Below, in pieces: positions 53,716-62,867 of a stretch of DNA of 64,000 bases (position 1 is its first letter; every line of letters starts with the position of its first letter). A model generated the notes under the pieces. It worked only from the letters and a program-made list of their open reading frames with translations. It did not search any database and was not told the DNA's origin. A program made the position numbers and the translations under genes. The DNA comes from Fibrella aquatilis (GTDB lineage Bacteria; Bacteroidota; Bacteroidia; Cytophagales; Spirosomataceae): contig NZ_JAFMYU010000014.1 of assembly GCF_017353255.1 (NCBI RefSeq), positions 62,001-126,000 of the forward strand, in the 5' to 3' direction.

Positions 53716-54248
53716 AAGCTGTCAGTTTTAAAATAACGGTTAATCAGTTTTAGAGCGGCTCTGGTCTCGATTATCATCACCCGACCACCGAAATGAAATG
53801 CACCCAGTGTCTTTTCATAATGGTCAACTAGTTGAGTCTTAGAAATGAAAGAGACATTGCCTTCAAAACCATTCTCAAACGCTTGTTTACAAGCAAAGGC
53901 AACCAAATTACCCGCCACACCCGCGTAAATTTTTGTTTGACCTTTGTTAAATGGTGCGTTTTCGACAAGGTGCATATATACGTGATCAAATTTGATTTCA
54001 AGGCAAATTAACCCCTGAACGATAGTCGGATTACCTTGAATTGTCAACTTATAAACAGCTCGCTGAGGCTGTTTATGCTCGTGTTTCCAATTAAAAAGCC
54101 ATCCGTTCTTCTTTGTCACTTTTTTCAGATCAGCAAGCGAAACGAGTGTTATCTCCGTCGGGAAACTATCTCCAGTGATGGCATTTTCAATGCTGTTTGT
54201 CAGCTTGTCAATCAGGAAGTCTTGTGCTTTTGGAAACCGTTTTGCCAT
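53712..54248 (-). CDS. GNAT-like (acetyltransferase-fold) protein, possible toxin
   Basis: 178 residues. The N-terminal part (FLIDKLTNSIENAITGDSFP) is followed by a GNAT-like core: IVQGLICLEIKFDHVYMHLV, AGVAGNLVAFACKQAFENGF (acetyl-CoA loop position) and QLVDHYEKTLGAFHFGGRVM (the Tyr-containing last helix). No known acetyltransferase substrate. The coupled tiny genes downstream suggest a toxin-antitoxin-like or modification unit. AT-rich, so probably acquired. Confidence 0.7.
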   Translation of the reverse strand: MAKRFPKAQDFLIDKLTNSIENAITGDSFPTEITLVSLADLKKVTKKNGWLFNWKHEHKQPQRAVYKLTIQGNPTIVQGLICLEIKFDHVYMHLVENAPFNKGQTKIYAGVAGNLVAFACKQAFENGFEGNVSFISKTQLVDHYEKTLGAFHFGGRVMIIETRAALKLINRYFKTDSL

Positions 54249-54293
54249 GTAGTCGAAGTTACGAAAAAACAGATTATAATTGCCACAACTGCT

Positions 54294-55187
54294 TCACACC
54301 GCCTGCTTGGGCGTGGCCCCAAATTGCTGTTTGTAGGCTTTGATGAAGTGTGAGACGCTTTCGTAGCCGATCTCCATACTCACTTCCGAGACGTTTTTGG
54401 GCGTGTTGCGCAGGAGGAACTGGGCATGTTCGAGACGTTTGTGGCGAATCCATTGGCCGGGTGGTACGTGAAAATGGGCCTCGAAATCGCGCTTAAACGC
54501 TGATAAACTCCGGCCCGACAGGCGTGCTAACTCGCTCATGGAGAGGGGCTTGAGCAGGTATGCACTCATGAGGTAGTCGAGGTCTGCTTTCTGGCCCTGG
54601 TAGATTTGGAGCAGGATGGTCTGTAGCTGTCCGGCGGGGTTGGCGGCGGCGTCGAGTTCGAGCAGATGGAGCAGTAGTTCCTGGAATTTGAGCCGCAACA
54701 ACTCATTCAGATACGGCGATTTCCCCCCGAAATAGGTCAGCAGTGACCGGGTGAAGGTCACAAACGTTGGCGAGGCCGTCATCGCCAAGATCAAGTCGGC
54801 GGGGGGCGGGGTGGGGTGGGGGCGGAAGAGGCTAAGGTGCTGACCGACAAACTCTTTCAGCATCTTTTCATTCATAAAAAACACCAGACTCCGGTAGTTA
54901 GCGTCGACCGTTTCGTTCATGGAATAGCAGCCCCGCTGGAAAAACAGAATCTGACCTTTGCGTACGTGTAGCTCCTGGGTAGGTGAGCTGAATTTCTTCT
55001 CGCCTTCCAGCACCACCACCACAGCATGCTCCTCGAAAAAGATCTCATTCCGGGCGGGGTACACATCGCTCCGGTAGGCCACAAACGTCATTTCCGAAGC
55101 GTCAGCCCGCGCCTCATCGGCTCGGCGGATGCTCAGCATCTCGAATTGATTAGCCCGGATAGAGGATGGAACGCGTAGCATTGACAA
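54294..55187 (-). CDS. AraC family transcriptional regulator
   Basis: 297 residues. The C-terminal double helix-turn-helix (MSELARLSGRSLSAFKRDFE, then EVSMEIGYESVSHFIKAYKQ and FGATPKQAV) is a clear AraC DNA-binding domain. The N-terminal half is a cupin-like sensor. It lies at the 3' side of a membrane-protein gene; the target is unknown. Confidence 0.93.
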   Translation of the reverse strand: MSMLRVPSSIRANQFEMLSIRRADEARADASEMTFVAYRSDVYPARNEIFFEEHAVVVVLEGEKKFSSPTQELHVRKGQILFFQRGCYSMNETVDANYRSLVFFMNEKMLKEFVGQHLSLFRPHPTPPPADLILAMTASPTFVTFTRSLLTYFGGKSPYLNELLRLKFQELLLHLLELDAAANPAGQLQTILLQIYQGQKADLDYLMSAYLLKPLSMSELARLSGRSLSAFKRDFEAHFHVPPGQWIRHKRLEHAQFLLRNTPKNVSEVSMEIGYESVSHFIKAYKQQFGATPKQAV

Positions 55188-55204
55188 TCAATTAACCACC
55201 TTTT

Positions 55205-56401
55205 CTACATTAACGGAATGCCGTTCAAAATGCGCAATCGGTTGGGGAGTGGGCTGATGAGCAGGCTGCAAACGATGACGAGCAACGCCCGCCGCAGTTC
55301 GGTTTTGGTGGTGAGTTGCGTAAGGGGCAGCAGAGCGCAGAACAAGGCAATGTAGCTGTAGGAAATGGCCCGGTTCACGTCGCCGACAATGAAGCTGAGG
55401 TTGATCGTGATGGTCAGCAAGCCTAGCAGCATGACGGCGTCGAGGTAGCGGCGGTTGTAGATGAGCAGCACCGCCGATAGTCCCACCAGCAGCCAGGCAC
55501 CTTGAAAACCGCTCCAGACTTTGAAGCCGATGATCTTGGCGTTTTCGTAATAGATAGAGATGAATTCGGCCAGGAAATCGCCCCCGGTGGGTGGCAGCGC
55601 AAAGTGGCGACTGATCCAGTAGCGCAGCAGCAGGTATAGCAGGCCACTGCCCACCACGGCTGCTTGTGTGCCTGTGAGGCGGTAGCGCGTTTTGTCTGTG
55701 CGGGTAGTGAAGATGTGCCAGAGCAACACAAACCCCGCGCCCGGAATAGCCCGTTCGTCGGTCCAGAAGGCGGCTTGCAGGGCCAGCACCACCACCAGCG
55801 GATGGCGCGTGTAGATAGCGATGATCAGAAACAGGTACGCGAAAAAATCACCGTAGGCCGTCATGTCCAGCCAGGCCGACCGCAACGGATACAGCAACGA
55901 AATGGCCAGCGCCACCAGCGACGAGTTAACCCGGTCGGCGGTAAGTCGGAAAGCTAACTTGCTGGTTATTAGCATAAAAACGGTGCTTAGTGCCAGTTGT
56001 AGTAGCCAGAACGTAAGGCTTATCTTCGAGATGCCGAACGTGGCAGCCAGGGCGGGTTGCAACAGCCGAAATTGCATTTTAGCGTTATGACTCCGCGACT
56101 CGTAGCCCGCACCCGTGAAGTGCGACAGCCCCAGGTCGGTATAGAACGTGGCTGCCTGCGCCTTCACGGTATTGTAGGCGTCGAATTCCTCTCCGTTCTG
56201 GATTGTGCCCAAAAAGCCCTGGTAAAACCACAGACAACTGGGGTTGGTCACCACCATATGCACTATCGAAATCAGCAGGCAGCTCCAGATAATGCGCCAT
56301 TGCCAGTGTTTCCCCGATAGCCACCGCTCCAGCGCCTGGTCAAGGTTAGCGAGCAGCGACGTAAGTGAACGGGGCGAGAGGGGTGGTGGGTGGGTGGGCA
56401 T
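55205..56401 (-). CDS. Polytopic membrane protein, paralogue 1 (GT-C-like, unknown)
   Basis: 398 residues from the ATG at 56401. About 10 hydrophobic helices after a Pro-rich N-terminus (PTHPPPLSPRSLTSLL). Shared with paralogue 2 (57602-58780): a Lx10W-rich first loop, AYGDFFAYLFLIIAIY versus CGDAFAYFFLLLAAVS, and FWTDERAI versus YWVDERSL. The conserved D-E-R motif in a helix-loop could be catalytic. The two paralogues flank ilvC. Confidence 0.7.
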   Translation of the reverse strand: MPTHPPPLSPRSLTSLLANLDQALERWLSGKHWQWRIIWSCLLISIVHMVVTNPSCLWFYQGFLGTIQNGEEFDAYNTVKAQAATFYTDLGLSHFTGAGYESRSHNAKMQFRLLQPALAATFGISKISLTFWLLQLALSTVFMLITSKLAFRLTADRVNSSLVALAISLLYPLRSAWLDMTAYGDFFAYLFLIIAIYTRHPLVVVLALQAAFWTDERAIPGAGFVLLWHIFTTRTDKTRYRLTGTQAAVVGSGLLYLLLRYWISRHFALPPTGGDFLAEFISIYYENAKIIGFKVWSGFQGAWLLVGLSAVLLIYNRRYLDAVMLLGLLTITINLSFIVGDVNRAISYSYIALFCALLPLTQLTTKTELRRALLVIVCSLLISPLPNRLRILNGIPLM

Positions 56402-56425
56402 GGGTGGTACAAATGTAGCATGTAC

Positions 56426-56475
56426 AAAAAACACGAGACTATCCACCAGGTTGGTTACTAATCTCGTGTTTCTAT
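56426..56475 (-). terminator. Terminator after ilvC
   Basis: On the minus strand AACACGAGA pairs with TCTCGTGTT across a 22-nt loop, then TTTTTTG. It closes the ilv transcription unit before the next membrane-protein gene. Confidence 0.8.
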
Positions 56476-56508
56476 GCGAACGTATAAGCCCAAAACGGGC
56501 CGATTTGT

Positions 56509-57552
56509 CTAGCTCCGCTCTGGGCGCAGGTTGCGCACGGCGGCACCGGCCTGCCACATCTCCGATTCACGGAGTTCAGCCAGTTCTACTTCCAGTTTTT
56601 CGCGGTAGTCAGGTTGCGAGTTGCGGGTAATGCTAATTTCGGCCTGCTCCTGGGTTTTCACCGAGTTGTACAGCTGCTCGAAAACGGGCTTGGTGGCGTC
56701 GCGGAAGGGTTTCCACCAGTCGAGGGCGCCGCGTTGGGCGGTTGTCGAGCAGTTGGCATACATCCAGTCCATGCCGTTTTCGGCCACGAGCGGCATCAGC
56801 GACTGGGTCAGTTCTTCCACCGTTTCGTTGAACGCCTCCGATGGGCTGTGTCCGTTGGCGCGGAGTACTTCATACTGCGCCGCGAAAATGCCCTGAATAG
56901 CGCCCATCAGGGTGCCGCGTTCGCCGGTGAGGTCAGAGGTAACTTCTTTGTAGAAATCGGTCTCGAACAAATACCCTGACCCCACGCCGATGCCCATGGC
57001 AATGCACTTGTTGCGGGCGTTACCGCTGGCATCTTGGTACACGGCGAAGCTGGAATTCAGCCCTTTGCCTTCCACAAACAACCGCCGCAGCGACGTGCCC
57101 GAACCCTTCGGAGCCACCAAAAACACATCGACGTCAGGTGGGGGTACAATGCCGGTTTTCTCTTTGTAGGTTACGCCAAAGCCATGCGAGAAGTACAGCG
57201 ATTTGCCAGGCTTCAGGGCGGCTTTCACCGTGGGCCACAGCTCAATCTGGGCGGCGTCTGACAGCAGGAAGCAGATGATGGTGCCCTTTTCCAGTGCCTC
57301 TTCAATCTCGAACAGGGTTTCGCCGGGCACCCAGCCGTCGGCCACGGCTTTGTCGTAGGTTTTGCCCTTGCGCTGCCCCACAATGACGTTGAAGCCGTTT
57401 TCGCGCATGTTCAGCGACTGACCGGGGCCTTGCACACCATAGCCGATGACGGCAATGGTTTCGTCTTTGAGCGTATCCAAGGCTTTTTCGAGAGGAAACT
57501 CTTCGCGGGTGACGACGTTTTCGACGGTCCCGCCAAAGTTGATTTGTGCCAT
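56509..57552 (-). CDS. ilvC: Ketol-acid reductoisomerase (class I)
   Basis: 347 residues. IAVIGYGVQGPGQSLNMREN near residue 33 is the NADPH-binding loop; class I length. Metal ligands lie in GERGTLMGAIQGIFAAQYEV and FNETVEELTQS. Converts acetolactate to dihydroxyisovalerate in valine and isoleucine synthesis. Last gene of the ilvB-ilvN-membrane protein-ilvC series. Confidence 0.97.
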   Translation of the reverse strand: MAQINFGGTVENVVTREEFPLEKALDTLKDETIAVIGYGVQGPGQSLNMRENGFNVIVGQRKGKTYDKAVADGWVPGETLFEIEEALEKGTIICFLLSDAAQIELWPTVKAALKPGKSLYFSHGFGVTYKEKTGIVPPPDVDVFLVAPKGSGTSLRRLFVEGKGLNSSFAVYQDASGNARNKCIAMGIGVGSGYLFETDFYKEVTSDLTGERGTLMGAIQGIFAAQYEVLRANGHSPSEAFNETVEELTQSLMPLVAENGMDWMYANCSTTAQRGALDWWKPFRDATKPVFEQLYNSVKTQEQAEISITRNSQPDYREKLEVELAELRESEMWQAGAAVRNLRPERS

Positions 57553-57601
57553 TTTATTACTTGGTTATTGAAATTGGTAAGATGGGAGATACAATAGGTT
57601 G

Positions 57602-58780
57602 TTATTCGAACAAGTACATAATTTCGGGGCGATACAGCAGCAGGTATCGCGTAGGAAAAAACACGCAGAACAAGGCTACAATGAGCAATAGGTGTTGCAG
57701 CCGCGACAGCCGCAGTTGCGCCAGCGCCGGGGGCAGCACAATCAGGAACAAAACCAGTCCGTAGCCCATGCTCCGGCTGGTATCGGCCACCATCACCGAC
57801 ACGACCATCGACACCGTCAATGCCGCTAATGTGCTGATTAGCAGGAGCGTTTGGCGCTGCTGCCACAGTCCCCACAGCCCCACCAGCACCAGCGCCCAGA
57901 GCAACTCATACGAGCGCCCCAGCTTCAGCAGGTTGCTGTGCAGGGGAAGCGTGGTCAGGAAATCGAAGCCAGCGCTGTTGGTGGGCGTTTCCGCATGATA
58001 GAGGTAGCCCAGCCCAAACCGCAGGCCCAGATAAGCTATCCAGCTACCCAGCACTGCCCCACCGGTAAGCCAGTTTTGTCGGCCAAAAACGGGCTGGTCT
58101 TTGGCAACTACCAGACATCGGTAAATCAGCACATAAGCCGAGTTAATCAGCGACCGTTCATCAACCCAATAGGCCAGGAATAGGCTGATAGTCAACACAA
58201 AGCGATTGCGACTCACGGCTGCCAGCAGCAGAAAAAAGTACGCGAAGGCATCGCCGCAAATGATGAAATCGAAGGGGAAAGCACCGCCAATGTAGAGGCC
58301 CATAACCGAGAGGGTCAGGTACAGAGCTACCGACCGGCTGTGGGTCAGTTGCTCGGCTTCGCGGGCGAGGAGGTACAGGAACACGGGCCAGCAGAGCAGT
58401 TGCACAGCGTACACGCCTATGCGGCCGCGGACAACGGCCAGCAGGGCGGGCAGAAACAGCCGGAATACCATTTTCTCTTCGTGGCAGCCGGGCTTTTCGT
58501 CGTAACAGATGATGGGCTGTAGGGGATGAATGAGCTGATCTTCAATAGTATCCCAGAAGTAGAATTTGGTCTGGAAAGCGGCCCAATATTCTGTGGGGAG
58601 ATTCCAGAGGCCGGGGTGGGTGGGGAAGAAAATAAGCGGCGTTATCAGGCCCAGCACTACCACTTTCCACAGCCAGTTGTCACCCTGTAGCCAGCCATCA
58701 ACCAGCCTATGAAAACGGGTTAGCAGCGTGGTAAACGACGAAGATGATGGGGGTGAAACGGCGGAAGTTGGGGTAGGCAT
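57602..58780 (-). CDS. Polytopic membrane protein, paralogue 2 (GT-C-like, unknown)
   Basis: 392 residues with about 10 hydrophobic helices. N-terminus PTPTSAVSPPSSSSFTTLL, then an extra-membrane loop with cysteines (CYDEKPGCHEEK). Contains GGAFPFDFIICGDAFAYFFL and LFLAYWVDERSL, the motifs shared with paralogue 1. It lies between ilvN (11 bp) and ilvC (49 bp) on the same strand, so it is expressed with valine biosynthesis. The function is unknown. Confidence 0.7.
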   Translation of the reverse strand: MPTPTSAVSPPSSSSFTTLLTRFHRLVDGWLQGDNWLWKVVVLGLITPLIFFPTHPGLWNLPTEYWAAFQTKFYFWDTIEDQLIHPLQPIICYDEKPGCHEEKMVFRLFLPALLAVVRGRIGVYAVQLLCWPVFLYLLAREAEQLTHSRSVALYLTLSVMGLYIGGAFPFDFIICGDAFAYFFLLLAAVSRNRFVLTISLFLAYWVDERSLINSAYVLIYRCLVVAKDQPVFGRQNWLTGGAVLGSWIAYLGLRFGLGYLYHAETPTNSAGFDFLTTLPLHSNLLKLGRSYELLWALVLVGLWGLWQQRQTLLLISTLAALTVSMVVSVMVADTSRSMGYGLVLFLIVLPPALAQLRLSRLQHLLLIVALFCVFFPTRYLLLYRPEIMYLFE

Positions 58781-58791
58781 TGGCTTGACAA

Positions 58792-59325
58792 TCAGAGGGT
58801 ATAGGCCCAGTCGGCTTCGGGGAGGTACTCGACCAGTCCTTTCTCGGTTTTACCCACGGCCACCCGACCTGAGCGCACAAACTCCAGGATCTCGTACTGC
58901 CGCAGGTAGTCGAAAAAGGCAAAGATATCGGTTTCGTTGCCCGTCTTCTCGATCACCACATAATCCAGCCCCCAATACACTACCCAGGCTTTGTGCTCTT
59001 TATTGATCGTTTCTACATCCAGCGGTTTGCTGCCCAACGGCGTCGAGATCTTGAACAGCGCGATTTCGTTATAAACAATTTCGTCGTTGAGGTAGCCAAA
59101 AACGGCCAGCACCTCCACGATTTTCCGAATCTGCCGCACTAATTTCTCCACTTCATCGCGTGACTCGTGCTTGATCACAATCGTAAACCGCGACACGCCA
59201 TTCCGCTCTGTTTCTGAGACCGTCAGGCTCTCAATATTGATTCGTCTGCGCGTGAAAATGATCGTAATCCGGTTCAGCAGACCAATCGAATTCGAGGTAA
59301 AAACGCAAATAGTATACGTCGTCAT
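58792..59325 (-). CDS. ilvN: Acetolactate synthase small (regulatory) subunit
   Basis: 177 residues from the ATG at 59325, which overlaps the ilvB stop as ATGA. ACT domain: TTYTICVFTSNSIGLLNRIT and RRINIESLTVSETE. Binds valine for feedback inhibition and activates IlvB. Confidence 0.95.
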   Translation of the reverse strand: MTTYTICVFTSNSIGLLNRITIIFTRRRINIESLTVSETERNGVSRFTIVIKHESRDEVEKLVRQIRKIVEVLAVFGYLNDEIVYNEIALFKISTPLGSKPLDVETINKEHKAWVVYWGLDYVVIEKTGNETDIFAFFDYLRQYEILEFVRSGRVAVGKTEKGLVEYLPEADWAYTL

Positions 59326-61106
59326 TTCAGTCTGATCTGGGCTACTGATGCACCGGCTGGCACCATGGGGAATACGTTCTCTTCTTTTTCTACGATCACT
59401 TCCAGCAGATAGGGGCCGTCGTGGGCCAGCATTTTGTCGAGGGAGTCGGAGAGGGCTTCGCGGGCCTCGCAGGTGTGGCCTTCCATGCCGAAACCCCTGG
59501 CAATCATCACGAAATTGGGGTTTTGCAATTCGACAAACGAGTATCGACGGCTGTGGAAAAGCTGCTGCCACTGCCGCACCATGCCCAGGAAATTGTTGTT
59601 CAGGATGATGGCCTTTACGGGCTGCTTATTCTGCACGATGGTACCCAGTTCCTGCAACGTCATCTGGAAACAGCCATCGCCGATGATGGCCACCACCTGC
59701 CGGTCGGGCGCACCAACCTGCGCACCAAAGGCGGCGGGCAGGGCAAAGCCCATGGTACCCATCCCGCCCGACGTAACGAGGCTATTTTTCCGCCGAAACT
59801 GATAATATCGCGAGGCCATCATCTGGTGCTGCCCTACATCCGTCACCAGCACAGCCTCGCCGTTGGTCTTCCGAGAGAGCAGGTCAATGACCTCGGCCAT
59901 CTTGATTTTCTCGGTGTCGCCGCTCAGTTCAGGTGTCGTAATGGTCTCGTTTTCAATGACATCGTATTTCCTAAACTCATTGCGCCAGATCGTGTGGTCA
60001 TTATCATGCACCAGCGGCAATAATGCTTTGAGCACTTCTTTCGCATCGCCAACAACGGGGGCGTGGGCCTTAATGATCTTGTCAATCTCCGACGGGTCGA
60101 TCTCGATATGCACCACTTTGGCCTGCCGGATGTACTTGCTGGCATCGCCCGTAACGCGGTCATCGAAGCGCATCCCGATGGCAATAATCACGTCGGCCTG
60201 ATCGGTGAGTACGTTGGGGCCGTAGTTGCCGTGCATACCCAGCCAGCCAACGTAGTTGGGGTGGTTTGTCGGAATGGTTGATTGCCCTAGCAGCGTAGTG
60301 GCCACGGGAATGCCCGTTTTTTCGGCAAAAGCGAGTAACTCGGCTTCGGCTTTGCTGATCTGCACCCCGTGCCCTGCGAAGATATAAGGTCGCTTGGCCC
60401 CATTAATCAGCTTAGCAGCAGCCTGTAGTTGCTCCATTTTGGGCAGCAGGCGGGGGCGATAGCTGATGATAGTTCGGCACTTCTCGTATACAAACGGCTG
60501 CGTCATCAACTCTAATTGCGCCGATTTGGTCATGTCGATCAGCACCGGACCGGGGCGACCTGCCTGGGCAATGTAGAACGCTTTGGCCATGACCTCCGGC
60601 ACTTCGTCGGCAGTGGTAATCTGGTAGTTCCACTTGGTAATCGGCATGGTCACGCCCATTACGTCGGCCTCCTGGAAGGCGTCGGTGCCCAGCAGCTTTT
60701 TGCCCACCTGCCCCACAATGCACACCAGCGGCGTAGAGTCAATCTGCGCGTCGGCGATGGCCGTGACGAGGTTAGTGGCACCGGGACCAGACGTGACCAG
60801 GCAAACTCCTGCCCGACCCTGCATACGGGCGTAGCCCTGTGCGGCATGACCTGCGCCCTGCTCGTGGCGTACCAAAATGTGGTTAATCTGCTCCTGGAAG
60901 TCGTAAAGGGCGTCATAGACGGGCATGATGGCTCCGCCGGGATACCCAAAAATAGTGTCGACCCCCTCGGCCACGAGGCATTCCATCAGGGCCTGCGACC
61001 CCGACAGCAGCCGGGGCATCTCGGCAGGTTCCAGTTCGGGCATTACGCTAATCGCTTGCATAGGCGTTGGTGCGTTGGCTATTGATAGGTACGATGTGCT
61101 AATCAA
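59322..61106 (-). CDS. ilvB: Acetolactate synthase large subunit
   Basis: 594 residues from the first ATG; MQAISVMPELE at 61061 is an alternative start and may be the true one. Thiamine-diphosphate enzyme: GVDTIFGYPGGAIMPVYDAL, ARMQGRAGVCLVTSGPGATN and GDGCFQMTLQELGTIVQ (the TPP motif). Makes acetolactate or acetohydroxybutyrate, first common step of valine and isoleucine synthesis. Confidence 0.97.
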   Translation of the reverse strand: MISTSYLSIANAPTPMQAISVMPELEPAEMPRLLSGSQALMECLVAEGVDTIFGYPGGAIMPVYDALYDFQEQINHILVRHEQGAGHAAQGYARMQGRAGVCLVTSGPGATNLVTAIADAQIDSTPLVCIVGQVGKKLLGTDAFQEADVMGVTMPITKWNYQITTADEVPEVMAKAFYIAQAGRPGPVLIDMTKSAQLELMTQPFVYEKCRTIISYRPRLLPKMEQLQAAAKLINGAKRPYIFAGHGVQISKAEAELLAFAEKTGIPVATTLLGQSTIPTNHPNYVGWLGMHGNYGPNVLTDQADVIIAIGMRFDDRVTGDASKYIRQAKVVHIEIDPSEIDKIIKAHAPVVGDAKEVLKALLPLVHDNDHTIWRNEFRKYDVIENETITTPELSGDTEKIKMAEVIDLLSRKTNGEAVLVTDVGQHQMMASRYYQFRRKNSLVTSGGMGTMGFALPAAFGAQVGAPDRQVVAIIGDGCFQMTLQELGTIVQNKQPVKAIILNNNFLGMVRQWQQLFHSRRYSFVELQNPNFVMIARGFGMEGHTCEAREALSDSLDKMLAHDGPYLLEVIVEKEENVFPMVPAGASVAQIRLK

Positions 61107-61110
61107 CTTG

Positions 61111-61605
61111 TCAGTTTGTTCGGCGAAGTGCGCCGATTGTTATCATCATATCGGTATTGTTCACCACGTCCCAGTGCTCAACAATATTGCCGTCAACTAA
61201 CCGATACAGATCGGATGCGTAAACTGTAACTTCCTGATTCGTAGGGACGTGACCTAGAAAGTTGCCCTCATGACTACCCTTCCATTCCGTATAAATAGTC
61301 ACCAGGTCACCATCTGCAAGCACTTGTATAACCTTTACCATCCGATTTGGAAAGGCGGCGTTCAGCATGGAGAAGTACTTGCTCACACCATCCCGGCCTG
61401 GAATTGCGTTGCGGGAGTGATTGACAAAGTCAGCACTAATGTAGGCGTTGATTTTGTTGAGCTGTTTCTGGTTCAATACAACATTTACGAACTCGAGAAC
61501 ACGGGCTTTATTGGCGGCAGGCGACATGATCATTGTGGATTGGGCCAGAACGAGTGGGCTTATTAGAATATTAGCTATTAGCGCTATGGATGTCTTTGTA
61601 AGCAT
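61111..61605 (-). CDS. SnoaL-like ester cyclase-fold secreted protein
   Basis: 164 residues from the ATG at 61605 (LTKTSIALIANILISPLVLA, signal peptide). The body, NAYISADFVNHSRNAIPGRD ... VTVYASDLYRLVDGNIVEHW, fits the SnoaL/NTF2-like fold. No known substrate. It sits 4 bp before ilvB, so is co-transcribed, perhaps by chance of insertion. Confidence 0.85.
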   Translation of the reverse strand: MLTKTSIALIANILISPLVLAQSTMIMSPAANKARVLEFVNVVLNQKQLNKINAYISADFVNHSRNAIPGRDGVSKYFSMLNAAFPNRMVKVIQVLADGDLVTIYTEWKGSHEGNFLGHVPTNQEVTVYASDLYRLVDGNIVEHWDVVNNTDMMITIGALRRTN

Positions 61606-61624
61606 GTGTGTGATGTGAGCCATG

Positions 61625-62203
61625 TCACTTTTTCGTGGCTAGCAAAATTCCCGTCGACCAGGCTAACCGAGCTACATGCAGGTCGTCGCGGCTTTCGAGG
61701 TCGGCAACCAGCCGGTCTACGTTGTCGCCGTGGCCGTCGGGCCAGTTGGGCTGGGGCAACATATCGTCAATGACGTACAAACCGCCCGTTTTCAGGGTGC
61801 CCAGCGTGGCATCTAGGTTGGCGTATTTGCCGGGCCAGGCATCCGCAAAAATTAGATCAAACTGTTGATCCTGAGCATTTTCGAGCCAGTTGCCCGCGTC
61901 GGTGCAGTGCAGTTGCAGGCGGGTGTCGTCGCCCAGGATGTTGTCGGCCACGGCCTGGTATTTCGCGTCGTTATCAATGGACAACAGCGTGGCGTTAGCA
62001 TCCATCCCGGCCAGGAGCCAGGCTGTGGCGAGGCCCGTTCCAGTGCCCAATTCCAACACCCGCGCCCCCGGCTTCGACCCCACCAACGCCTTCAGCAACG
62101 CCCCCGTCTGCAAATCGGAAGGCATGGAAAAGCGAATGGCTTTGCTGGCCGTTTCAATGGCTGCAAACCCTCTTGGTAGTGTGTGGATTGCGTCGGTGAA
62201 CAT
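61625..62203 (-). CDS. Class I SAM-dependent O-methyltransferase
   Basis: 192 residues. VLELGTGTGLATAWLLAGMD (SAM motif I), LLSIDNDAKYQAVADNI (motif II), and DLIFADAWPGKYANLDATLG resemble catechol O-methyltransferase-like enzymes. Substrate unknown. Confidence 0.85.
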   Translation of the reverse strand: MFTDAIHTLPRGFAAIETASKAIRFSMPSDLQTGALLKALVGSKPGARVLELGTGTGLATAWLLAGMDANATLLSIDNDAKYQAVADNILGDDTRLQLHCTDAGNWLENAQDQQFDLIFADAWPGKYANLDATLGTLKTGGLYVIDDMLPQPNWPDGHGDNVDRLVADLESRDDLHVARLAWSTGILLATKK

Positions 62204-62209
62204 GCCGAT

Positions 62210-62599
62210 TTAGTTAGAGAGGCTTTGATATTTCAACGTACTAATTCGTTGAAAATCAACATCATTGGTTGACAATAGCGTAAGTTTATTGACCATAGCC
62301 GTGGCGGCGATGATTGCATCGGGTAGTTTCAGGCCTTTGTAATGACGGCGTAGTTTGATGGTCTGCTGAATGATGGGTTCGGATAGTGGCAACACTATAG
62401 AACTGTCTACGATGTTCTGGACAGTTTCTTCAATTGCCTTGTTGCCTGGTATCCAGCTAAGCAATTCCATTCTTGTGATAACAGACAGAATGCTTTCTTC
62501 ACGAATGACTTGTTCAAAGAAAATGTACGGTCCTTCTACCAGCCTTTTAGTGATATAATAGCTATAGGCGGAGGTGTCAATCAGATATCTCTCTCCCAT
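62210..62599 (-). CDS. PIN-domain toxin (VapC family)
   Basis: 129 residues. PIN acids: D in YLIDTSAYSYYI, E in ITRMELLSWIP, D in GLKLPDAIIAATAMV and D in LLSTNDVDFQRI. RNA-cleaving toxin with its antitoxin overlapping by 19 nt upstream. AT-rich compared with the flanking ilv genes. Confidence 0.93.
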   Translation of the reverse strand: MGERYLIDTSAYSYYITKRLVEGPYIFFEQVIREESILSVITRMELLSWIPGNKAIEETVQNIVDSSIVLPLSEPIIQQTIKLRRHYKGLKLPDAIIAATAMVNKLTLLSTNDVDFQRISTLKYQSLSN

Positions 62600-62832
62600 T
62601 CGTTCCGCATGTTGTCTAAATCACCAAGCATCCTATCTGTTGCTTCGCTGGATAAGTAGGCGAACTTTCCGCCAAACTGCGTCAAATCAATTTTGGGCTT
62701 TAGAACAGGTACAGGTTCTACCTCTTCGTCCAATATCAGTTTAAGTGTGGCCCCCTTTCCTCTCCAGTCTGCTGGGATTGGCACGGTCAGGGTGTCGTCG
62801 GTCAGTTCTACATGTTGTTCGATGACGTTCAT
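62581..62832 (-). CDS. Antitoxin of the PIN-domain toxin
   Basis: 83 residues. N-terminal strand pattern VELTDDTLTVPIPADWRGKG suits an AbrB-type DNA-binding start; the C-terminal helix (DRMLGDLDNMRNEWERDI) would bind the toxin. Overlaps the toxin gene by 19 nt. Confidence 0.8.
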   Translation of the reverse strand: MNVIEQHVELTDDTLTVPIPADWRGKGATLKLILDEEVEPVPVLKPKIDLTQFGGKFAYLSSEATDRMLGDLDNMRNEWERDI

Positions 62833-62867
62833 ATGCTTGTCGATTAGCGTTTTATCGGTAACGTAAT

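Noticed and set aside
56426-56475. Another member of the gap-filling hairpin family
   Set aside because: Only a 9-bp stem followed by a T tract: an ordinary terminator.
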